Assembly (NCBI RefSeq): GCF_016746085.1
Contig: NZ_JAERTZ010000025.1
Coordinates: 496,001-560,000, forward strand
Source: Zobellella iuensis
GTDB lineage: Bacteria > Pseudomonadota > Gammaproteobacteria > Enterobacterales > Aeromonadaceae
Length of the DNA: 64,000 nucleotides
Reading direction: 5' to 3'
Shown: positions 57,692 to 64,000 of the stretch, one piece after another
How positions within the stretch are numbered: the stretch's first letter is position 1
Layout of the letters: each line of letters opens with the position of its first letter
Notes under the pieces: model-generated
Database searches by the model: none
What the model was told of the DNA's origin: nothing
Seen by the model: only the letters and a program-made list of their open reading frames with translations
Translations under genes and position numbers: made by a program

Positions 57692-58289
57692 ACCTCCTCA
57701 TGCCGGCCACCACCGTCGCCAGGTTGCGCTCCAGGGTGAAACCCGAGGCCTTGCGCGGGCTGAAACTGTGGTCACCGTCGTTCACCCACAGCGTTTCAAC
57801 CCCCTCCGCCAAATCGTAACCGGCTACCGCCTCCCGGTTGCCGAAGGTATCCCGCTCCCCCTGCACCAGCAGGGTAGGCGTGACTATCGTGGCCAGATGC
57901 TGGCCGCGAAACCGCTCCGGCTTGCCCGGCGGATGGAAGGGAAAGCCCAGCAGGACCAGCCCCTCGGGCGCGAGTTCGTCGGCCACCAGCGACGCCATGC
58001 GACCGCCCATCGACTTGCCTGCCAGAAACAGCCCGGGATGGGCGAATTCCGCCGCCATCTCCCGCCAGCAGGCCAGCAATACCGGCTCCCGGTCCGGCGG
58101 TCGCTTGCGCCCGTCATCCCGGGTTTTCTGCATATAGGGAAACTCGAAGCGGATCACCTGGATCTCGGCATCGGCCAGGCCTTCGGCCAGCCGTCGCATC
58201 ACCTCGTGTTCCATGCCGGCACCGGCGCCATGGGCCAGCAGCACCCGGTGGTCGGCGTTATCCGGGCCGTCTATCAATACCTTGTTCAT
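57675..58289 (-). CDS. KANL3/Tex30-like alpha/beta hydrolase
   Basis: A 204-residue alpha/beta hydrolase. The nucleophile motif is GKSMGGRMAS (about 93-102), an early HGAGAGMEHE oxyanion loop lies near 21-30, the acid is in GERDTFGNRE and the His in NDGDHSF (about 172-178). It matches the bacterial KANL3/Tex30-like group, which has no defined substrate. ATG 58289 overlaps the gcvA stop by 4 bases (ATGA), so it is coupled to gcvA. In E. coli gcvA is followed directly by ygdD. Confidence 0.85.
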   Translation of the reverse strand: MNKVLIDGPDNADHRVLLAHGAGAGMEHEVMRRLAEGLADAEIQVIRFEFPYMQKTRDDGRKRPPDREPVLLACWREMAAEFAHPGLFLAGKSMGGRMASLVADELAPEGLVLLGFPFHPPGKPERFRGQHLATIVTPTLLVQGERDTFGNREAVAGYDLAEGVETLWVNDGDHSFSPRKASGFTLERNLATVVAGMRRFVLAR

Positions 58290-59197
58290 CCGTTCAGGGC
58301 CTTCTGTTTCTCTTCCTTGATCACCAACGCCAGCATCCACTCGCGGAAGGCGGCAATCTTGCCCAGTGCCGCCTGGGATTCATGACACACCAGGTAGTAC
58401 GCATTCTTGGACATCAACACCTGCTCGAAGGGACACACCAGGCGGCCCGCATCGATTTCCGGCTGGGTCAGCACACTGTGCCCCAGGGCGACTCCCTGGC
58501 CGTGAATGGCGGCCTGGATCACCATGGAGGAATGGCTGAAAATCGGACCCTGATTGACGTTCGCCGCCTGGATATCCAGCTGCTTGAACCAGGCTTTCCA
58601 GTCCCGGCGCGAAGTATCGTGCAGCAGGGTATGACGGGTCAGATCCTCCGGGGTCTTCAGCGGCTTGGTGCCCATCAGCAGCATCGGCGAGCATACCGGG
58701 ATCAGGTACTCGGTATGCAGCTTGTCGGCCCGCAGCCCCGGCCAGTTGCCCTTGCCGTAATAAATCGCCACGTCCACATCGTCGGTGAGCGAGCCCTCGT
58801 CCAGATCCACCGCCTTGATGCGCACATCGATATCCGGATGCACCTCGCTGAATCGCACCAGCCGGGGGACCAGCCACTGGATCGCGAAGCTCGGCTGCAG
58901 GCTCACGGTCAGCGCCCCCTTGGCGCTGCGCGCCAGCAGCCGCTCGGTGGCATCGGAGATGGCGGAAAAAATATCCTTGATCTCCAGGAAGTAACTCTGT
59001 CCTTCTTCGGTCAGCAGCAGGGAGCGGTTGCGCCGCCGGAACAGTTTGATGCCCAGGTATTCCTCCAGCCCCTTGATTTGATGACTGATCGCCGCCTGGG
59101 TCACGAACAGTTCTTCCGCCGCCCGGGTGAAGCTCAGGTTGCGGGCGGCCGCCTCGAACGCCTTGAGCGCGTTGAGCGGGGGAAGTCGCCGGGACAT
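58286..59197 (-). CDS. gcvA: LysR-family transcriptional regulator GcvA
   Basis: A 303-residue LysR protein (E. coli GcvA 305) that in E. coli controls the glycine cleavage operon with GcvR. The helix-turn-helix is LSFTRAAEELFVTQAAISHQ (about 20-39); the C-terminal effector domain follows. MSRRLPPLNALKAFEAAARNL is the classic GcvA opening. No gcv genes are in the window. Downstream it is coupled to a hydrolase gene, then ygdD-rlmM. Confidence 0.93.
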   Translation of the reverse strand: MSRRLPPLNALKAFEAAARNLSFTRAAEELFVTQAAISHQIKGLEEYLGIKLFRRRNRSLLLTEEGQSYFLEIKDIFSAISDATERLLARSAKGALTVSLQPSFAIQWLVPRLVRFSEVHPDIDVRIKAVDLDEGSLTDDVDVAIYYGKGNWPGLRADKLHTEYLIPVCSPMLLMGTKPLKTPEDLTRHTLLHDTSRRDWKAWFKQLDIQAANVNQGPIFSHSSMVIQAAIHGQGVALGHSVLTQPEIDAGRLVCPFEQVLMSKNAYYLVCHESQAALGKIAAFREWMLALVIKEEKQKALNG

Positions 59198-59229
59198 CGA
59201 TACCTCGATAAGGTTTTCTAATGGCGGGG

Positions 59230-59235
59230 ATTATA
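59230..59235 (-). promoter_or_regulatory. Candidate gcvA -10 hexamer
   Basis: TATAAT on the minus strand, 33 bases before the gcvA start. The -35 is not clear. A TACACT for the divergent DUF2726 gene lies near 59345. Confidence 0.45.
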
Positions 59236-59397
59236 GGTGGCCGGCGAACGACAAGCCAGCACCGCCACCAGAAAGCGGCACAATAGTTGCCTGATGACGG
59301 TGCGGCGGCCATCCGCCGCTATTCTGTTTATCCACCGTCCTCTGCTACACTGGGCGGGTTTTCTCCCACTCCGACTCAGCGAACAACCCAGGATCCC

Positions 59398-60018
59398 ATG
59401 ACTGATCTGCTTCCCGTATCCCTGCTTGACTGGCTGATGTTCAGCCTCGCGGCCCTGCTGGTGTTATTGGTCTCGCTCGGCCTGTTGCGCCGACTGTGGC
59501 GCGGCACCCCAAAGCAACCCTATCGGCAGAGACTGCTGTTCAGTCCCGAAGCCGCGAGCGCCCTCCGCTTGCTGGACAGCGCCCTGGGGCGGGAGCTGCG
59601 GGTGTTTGCCGCCGTCCGTCTGAGCGATCTGCTGGAGCTGAATCCGGTGTTGAAGAAGGCGCACCGGGAGCAGGCCTGGCATGAACTCTACGGCGAAAGA
59701 CTGGATTTTGTGCTCTGCTCGCCTAAAGATCTTAAGGTGAGGGTTGGCGTGATGCTGGTGGATGACAGCCTGAGCAAGACCGACGGGCGCCAGCGCCAGC
59801 GGCTGCTGCAACATATCAGCGAGGCCGGGCTGCCGCTTGTCCACCTCTCACCCAAAGACTGGCCCAGCCCGGAGGCGCTGCGCCAGGAAATCCTGGACAC
59901 CATCAGCCAGCGCCCCTTCACCCAGTCCCCAACCGGCCGGGGCCGGGTAGAGCCGGTGATCCGCCTGTCCGACGAGGCGTTGCCGGAAGACAACGACGAG
60001 CCCCGATTCCGGCTTTGA
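59398..60018 (+). CDS. DUF2726 single-pass membrane protein
   Basis: A 206-residue protein with one N-terminal membrane helix (about 10-33) and a cytoplasmic DUF2726 domain (about 40-170), a family related to restriction-endonuclease-like folds (DFVLCSPKDLKVRVGVMLVDDSLSK). The Asp-x(n)-Val-x-Val pattern partly resembles a nuclease core, but no catalytic claim is made. ATG 59398 has AGGA upstream. It is divergent from gcvA and 57 bases before the DUF3750 gene. Confidence 0.8.
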   Translation: MTDLLPVSLLDWLMFSLAALLVLLVSLGLLRRLWRGTPKQPYRQRLLFSPEAASALRLLDSALGRELRVFAAVRLSDLLELNPVLKKAHREQAWHELYGERLDFVLCSPKDLKVRVGVMLVDDSLSKTDGRQRQRLLQHISEAGLPLVHLSPKDWPSPEALRQEILDTISQRPFTQSPTGRGRVEPVIRLSDEALPEDNDEPRFRL

Positions 60019-60075
60019 GTGCCACTGGCCGCCACTCCGCTCTTGTCGGTGTTCACTGCAGATTAAGGAGACACC

Positions 60076-60609
60076 ATGATCAGGTTGTGCCTATTGCTCT
60101 TTCCCCTGCTGCTCGGTGGTTGCACCAGCGATGGCTGGCAGTCCGCCAGCCGGGCTCCCGCCGGCATAGCGCCGGATCCGGCCACCACCCCGGAAGCGGT
60201 GATTCAGGTCTATGGGGCCGACGCCTGGGGCTGGCGCGGCTGGTTTGCGGTACATACCTGGATTGCGGTCAAACCCAGCAACGCCGAGCAATATACCGTC
60301 TTCGAGGTGATCGGCTGGCGCACCCGCCGCGGCCTGCCCGCGCTGCGGATAGCGCAGGACTACCCGGACCGTTACTGGTTCGGGGCCAGGCCCCAAATCC
60401 TGCTCGACAGACGCGGGCCGGACGTCGACGGGTTGATCGACAAAATTGAACAGGCGGCCCGGGATTACCCCTGGAAGCACGAATACCGGCTCTTTCCCGG
60501 TCCCAACAGCAACACCTTTCCGGCCTGGGTCGCCCGGCGGGTACCCGAACTGGGCCTGAATTTGCCGTTCAGTGCCATCGGCAGCAGTTGGGCCCGCAAG
60601 CTCCCCTGA
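60076..60609 (+). CDS. DUF3750 lipoprotein
   Basis: A 177-residue protein with a lipoprotein signal: LLLGGC with lipidated Cys16. The mature domain matches DUF3750 (VQVYGADAWGWRGWFAVHTWIAVKP; GPNSNTFPAWVARRVPEL). The conserved His and the NSNTF segment suggest a papain/NlpC-like or hydrolase-like site, but this is speculative. RBS AAGGAG precedes the ATG. Its stop directly abuts the convergent exonuclease stop. Confidence 0.8.
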   Translation: MIRLCLLLFPLLLGGCTSDGWQSASRAPAGIAPDPATTPEAVIQVYGADAWGWRGWFAVHTWIAVKPSNAEQYTVFEVIGWRTRRGLPALRIAQDYPDRYWFGARPQILLDRRGPDVDGLIDKIEQAARDYPWKHEYRLFPGPNSNTFPAWVARRVPELGLNLPFSAIGSSWARKLP

Positions 60610-61344
60610 TCAGCACCACAGCTCCCGCAGCGGCGTGTCCGGGCGGTAATGATAGGCGATTTGTGCCTGCAGCAACTCGGCGGTGGCCAGGGCATCGGTC
60701 TGGGCATGATGGGGCTGGTAGTAAGGCAGGTGATAACGGCCGCGGCTGTCGGCCAGGCGGATGGACACCGGCTTGCGCCCCCGCAGCCGGTCCCAGAGCC
60801 CGAGCTGCCTGCGCCGGTGCAGCCTGGCTTCCAGCGCCATGGTATCCACCACCGGAAAGCGGATGCCCTCGTTCAGCCTGGCCCGCAGGGCCCTGTCCAG
60901 GAAGCCCCGCTCGATGGCCCTGTGATGCACCACCACCACGCGCCCGGCCAGGGCACAGAGCAGCTCGTCCAGCACCAGCAGCAAATCCGGGGCCGTCTTG
61001 ATTTCCGCATGGGTAATGCCATGGATCACCACCGACTCCCCGGCCAGGGGTTTGTGCGGATTGAGGATCCAGTGCCTGGCCTCCCGGCAGCGGATGCGCC
61101 GCAGGCTGAAGGGAACCAGCCCGATGCTGACGATGGCGTCCTTGCCGGGATTCAGGCCGGTGGTTTCAAAGTCCATGGCCACAAAAGGCACCTCGGCCAG
61201 GGGCATGTCGCCGCCGGCGGCCCCGGCCCGGTAATAACGCTCCAGCCGGTAATCCCGGGCGCTGCGCGCCAGTTGCTCGAACAGCACCGGCCACTCGGGC
61301 GGCGGTGCGCCACGGCCTTCGGGCTCGGGCCCCAAGTAGAGCAT
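60610..61344 (-). CDS. DnaQ-like 3'-5' exonuclease
   Basis: A 244-residue DEDD-family exonuclease. Exo I is DFETTG at 58-63 with Asp58 and Glu60, Exo II is around VVVHHRAIERGFLD, and Exo III is HAQTDALATAEL near the end, marking the DEDDh type. It resembles DNA polymerase III epsilon but lacks the polymerase-binding tail, so it is a free exonuclease. It begins 9 bases after the DUF294 gene, a pairing also found beside acetate or solute transport genes in other gammaproteobacteria. Confidence 0.88.
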   Translation of the reverse strand: MLYLGPEPEGRGAPPPEWPVLFEQLARSARDYRLERYYRAGAAGGDMPLAEVPFVAMDFETTGLNPGKDAIVSIGLVPFSLRRIRCREARHWILNPHKPLAGESVVIHGITHAEIKTAPDLLLVLDELLCALAGRVVVVHHRAIERGFLDRALRARLNEGIRFPVVDTMALEARLHRRRQLGLWDRLRGRKPVSIRLADSRGRYHLPYYQPHHAQTDALATAELLQAQIAYHYRPDTPLRELWC

Positions 61345-61353
61345 GTCGACCCC

Positions 61354-63225
61354 TTAGCCCCGGTTGGGCTGGTAACGAAACTTCAGGAACTTCTGGGCAT
61401 GGCGGAGGATCTGGAAGGCGTCTTTCAGGTTCCTGCGCTCGAAGTCCGACAGCGTCTCGGGCTCGATATTGTTGTCGGGCTCCCGCCCGGCTGCCAGGTC
61501 CAGCGCCTGATGACGGATCCGCACCATGGCGATAAACTCCATCGCGTCCCGCAGATCCGGCCCCCTGCCCTTGGGCAGTACCCCCGCCTCGATCACATCC
61601 TTGAGCCGCTCGAAGGAATTCTGCGCCCGGGAGCCTATCGCCAGCGCATGTACCCGGATCAAATCCGCCAGGGGCGCCGTCCCCCGCCGTTTCAGGTTGA
61701 TGGAATTATTGTGCTTGCCGTCCTGCTCCATCACGAACGCCTTGAAAAAGCCGAGCGGCGGGGTGCGATTGAGGGCGTTGCGCGCCATGCAGGCCAGAAA
61801 GCGGGGGCTGCGCCTCGCCCGCCGCGCAATCAGGGCGTTGAGCTGTTCGGCCCACTCGGTCTTGCCAAAGACACCGGCCAGATCGAAAAAAATCGAACTG
61901 TGCAGCAGAGACTCCGGGCTGGGGTTGTCGATCCAGTCGTTGAAGCAGTGCTCCCATTGCTGCCGGGTCTTCTGCCACTGCACATTGGTCGCCATGATGC
62001 CCCCCTTGCAGTAGCCGTAGCCGCAGGCGGCCAGGCCGTCGCAGACGTAACGGCCGAGGGCGGCAAAGTAGTCGCCGTCCCGGGACGGATCGTAGCGGTT
62101 ATCGAGAATAATGGCGTTGTCCTGATCGGTGACGATCAACTGCTCATCCCGCGCCATCGAGCCCAGCGCCAGGAAGCAGTAAGGCACCGGCGGCGGCCCC
62201 AGTTCGCTTTCGGCCAGCTCCAGCAGCCGCTGCTTGAAGCTGCGGCCGATCACCGCCATGGCACTGCCAATCATCTGTGAATTGGCATCCTCGTTGACCA
62301 TGCGTAGAAAGCTGGCCCGCACATCCTGGGCCACCAGCGCCAGTTCCTCTGGGCTGTGCGCCCGGAAGATATGCCGTACCACAAACAGGCTGTTGCGCGA
62401 CTCGTAACGCATGACGTCCGACAAGGCGATGACGCCCACCGGCCGGCCCCGATGCAGCACCGGCAGGTGATGCAGGTTGTAACGCAGCATGGTGAGCATG
62501 GCCTCGAACACGAACTGGCCGCTTTCCAGCGCGACCAGATCCGCCGACATCACCTCCGCCACCGGGGTCTGCAACGGCAGTCCCGCCGCCAGCACCCGGG
62601 TGCGCAGATCCCGGTCGGTAAGAATGCCGGCCACCCCCCCATCATCCGCTGGCGACTCGGGGTGCAGCACCAGGATGGAAGACACCCCTTCTTCGGTCAT
62701 TCTCTGGGCCGCCTCCTGCACCGAGGCCGCCAGGGAAATGGTCACCGGCGCGCGGCTGATCAGCTCGCGCACCGAGGAGGTCATCAGTTCATTGGCACTC
62801 TCCTGCCGGGACAGCGTCTGCCGCAACCGGGTCCTGTCCTCCACCTCGACGAAATCGGCGAAAGACTCGAACTCGGCACAGAGCTCGTGGAACAGGGTTT
62901 CGGGCAGGCAATACAGCAGGGTATCCTCCAATGCCGACGCCGCCAGCCTGACCCTGTTGTTCATCAGCAGTCCCATCTGGCCGAACAGGCTGCCTTCGCT
63001 CAGGCGGTTGTAGAGCTCGCCGCTGCGCCGGTAGATCTCCACCGCCCCGCTGCGTACCAGGTAGAGATCATGCACCTGATCGCCATAGTTCAGTATCGGG
63101 GTACCGGCCCGGTAATAGGCCACTTCCACCTGGCCCGCGACCTGCTCGAGGACGGCATCCGGCAAGCTATCAAAGGGAGCAAACTGGCGTATGAATCCGA
63201 GAATTTCGATCTGTTCAACTTCCAT
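61354..63225 (-). CDS. cNMP-binding/CBS/DUF294 nucleotidyltransferase-like protein
   Basis: A 623-residue cytoplasmic regulatory protein. Residues about 10-130 form a cyclic-nucleotide-binding domain (FGQMGLLMNN), about 155-280 a CBS pair (LTDRDLRTRV, LHHLPVLHRGRPVGVIALSD), about 305-440 a DUF294 nucleotidyltransferase domain with GSMARDE (355-361) and TDQDNA (366-371), and about 470-615 DUF294_C. The plan is like GlnD without its HD and ACT parts. It lies downstream of a BCCT gene and upstream of a DnaQ-like exonuclease on the same strand. The target protein is unknown. Confidence 0.87.
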   Translation of the reverse strand: MEVEQIEILGFIRQFAPFDSLPDAVLEQVAGQVEVAYYRAGTPILNYGDQVHDLYLVRSGAVEIYRRSGELYNRLSEGSLFGQMGLLMNNRVRLAASALEDTLLYCLPETLFHELCAEFESFADFVEVEDRTRLRQTLSRQESANELMTSSVRELISRAPVTISLAASVQEAAQRMTEEGVSSILVLHPESPADDGGVAGILTDRDLRTRVLAAGLPLQTPVAEVMSADLVALESGQFVFEAMLTMLRYNLHHLPVLHRGRPVGVIALSDVMRYESRNSLFVVRHIFRAHSPEELALVAQDVRASFLRMVNEDANSQMIGSAMAVIGRSFKQRLLELAESELGPPPVPYCFLALGSMARDEQLIVTDQDNAIILDNRYDPSRDGDYFAALGRYVCDGLAACGYGYCKGGIMATNVQWQKTRQQWEHCFNDWIDNPSPESLLHSSIFFDLAGVFGKTEWAEQLNALIARRARRSPRFLACMARNALNRTPPLGFFKAFVMEQDGKHNNSINLKRRGTAPLADLIRVHALAIGSRAQNSFERLKDVIEAGVLPKGRGPDLRDAMEFIAMVRIRHQALDLAAGREPDNNIEPETLSDFERRNLKDAFQILRHAQKFLKFRYQPNRG

Positions 63226-63306
63226 GGTCTGGCTCTTCGAGTGCAGGAAAGTAAACGGGGCAGACCGTACCAGCCAACTGCCCCGACGCCTTCGCGTACC
63301 AGCGAC

Positions 63307-64000
63307 TTAACTTGCCTTCGGCTCCGACGCCAGCCCCTTGAGCAGGGAGACACAGGCAACCAGCAGCACTATGGTAAAGGGAAAGCCGGTGGACACCGCC
63401 ATCGCCTGCAGGGCGACCAGGCCGCCGCCCAGGATCAGGGCTATCGCCACCAGGCCCTCGAAGGTGCACCAGAATACCCGCTGCGGCTTGGGTGAATTGA
63501 CCTTGCCGCCGGCTGAAATGGTATCGATCACCAGAGAGCCCGAGTCGGAGGAGGTCACGAAGAACACCACCACCAGTATGATGCCGATAAAGGAGGTGAG
63601 CTGTGCCAGCGGCAGCGCATCCAGCATGATGAACAGCTGCAGCGGCAGTGCCGCTTCGGCCACCGACTGATAGCCGTCGTTGACCAGCTGGCTGATGGCG
63701 GTACCGCCGAAGGCGGTCATCCACAGCACGCAGGCGGCGGACGGCACCAGCAGCACCGACACCAGGAACTCCCGCACGGTACGGCCCCGGGATACCCGCG
63801 CGATAAACATGCCGACGAAGGGGGACCAGGAGATCCACCAGGCCCAGTAGAAGGCGGTCCAGCCCTGGGAGAAGTTGGCATCTTCCCGGCCTATCGGGTT
63901 GGACAGGGCGGGCAAATTTTCCACGTAAGCGGCCAGGTTGGCGAAAAAGCCGGTCACTATGGCGAGGGTCGGCCCCACTATGACCACGAACAGCAGCAGC
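63307..64000 (-). CDS. BCCT-family transporter, C-terminal part (5' end off window)
   Basis: The last 231 codons of a betaine/choline/carnitine-type transporter. The signature WTAFYWAWWISWSPFVGMFIARVSRGRT is complete, followed by VFFVTSSDSGSLVIDT. The N-terminal part lies beyond the right edge; the ATG at 63987 is internal. Members import compatible solutes or, in some cases, ectoine or betaine for catabolism. It is co-oriented with DUF294 81 bases downstream, suggesting a regulated transport operon. Confidence 0.93.
   Translation of the reverse strand, partial: LLLFVVIVGPTLAIVTGFFANLAAYVENLPALSNPIGREDANFSQGWTAFYWAWWISWSPFVGMFIARVSRGRTVREFLVSVLLVPSAACVLWMTAFGGTAISQLVNDGYQSVAEAALPLQLFIMLDALPLAQLTSFIGIILVVVFFVTSSDSGSLVIDTISAGGKVNSPKPQRVFWCTFEGLVAIALILGGGLVALQAMAVSTGFPFTIVLLVACVSLLKGLASEPKAS

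Overview
This 64 kb window looks like ordinary chromosome of a GC-rich (roughly 60%) gammaproteobacterium. Several gene orders are shared with Escherichia coli and relatives: ratA/smpB/ssrA; cvpA-purF; serS-rarA-lolA-ftsK-lrp/trxB; aat-bpt-infA/clpA-clpS/cspD; yqcA-truC-yqcC-syd/queF; ppnN-xni; rlmM-ygdD-gcvA. The surroundings are not enterobacterial: an NAD-type isocitrate dehydrogenase, a 343-residue DapD, an AbgT transporter, a BCCT transporter and several DUF genes typical of Vibrio, Shewanella and Aeromonas relatives. My best inference is a marine or brackish member of Aeromonadales (Oceanimonas, Zobellella or Oceanisphaera type), but sequence reading alone cannot settle the genus. No phage, insertion sequence, integrase, CRISPR array, tRNA or rRNA was found; the only structured RNA is tmRNA.

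Layout. 1-1.3 kb: trans-translation (smpB, ssrA) beside ratA. 1.3-4 kb: a membrane GGDEF-EAL protein. 4.3-6.8 kb: a tight M14-like peptidase / alpha-beta hydrolase / unknown operon, then a Yip1 membrane protein with a small upstream reading frame. 7.7-9.8 kb: purF and cvpA. 9.9-12 kb: an AbgT transporter and a DUF2798 protein. 12.1-18.8 kb: serS, rarA, lolA, ftsK, lrp. 19.5-27.6 kb: trxB, dauA, a small ribbon-helix-helix protein, aat, bpt, infA, clpA, clpS, cspD; this block carries the N-degron machinery (two aminoacyl-transferases, the ClpS adaptor and the ClpA unfoldase). 27.8-32.8 kb: mscL, ybjQ, then the trehalose genes treC, treB, treR with a readable control region. 32.8-38.4 kb: glnD, dapD, dbpA. 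38.5-40.8 kb: DUF3081 and an SLC13 permease. 41-48.6 kb: cvfB-like gene, yqcA, glsA, truC, yqcC, a five-gene operon of unknown function, syd, queF. 48.7-54.7 kb: a TPR protein with a decayed GGDEF domain, a soluble diguanylate cyclase, ppnN, xni. 54.7-64 kb: NAD-isocitrate dehydrogenase, rlmM, ygdD, a hydrolase, gcvA, DUF2726, DUF3750, and a BCCT / DUF294 / exonuclease operon cut by the window edge.

I see no complete defence island or obviously new system. The points most worth a second look are: the conserved but uncharacterised operon at 44.5-47.1 kb between yqcC and syd; the TPR/degenerate-GGDEF plus diguanylate cyclase pair next to ppnN; the small RHH gene with a perfect inverted repeat before it; the treB/treR control region with a CRP-like site and two TreR-like sites; a 104-base MITE-like palindromic element after dapD; and an AAGCTTC heptamer array between two convergent genes.
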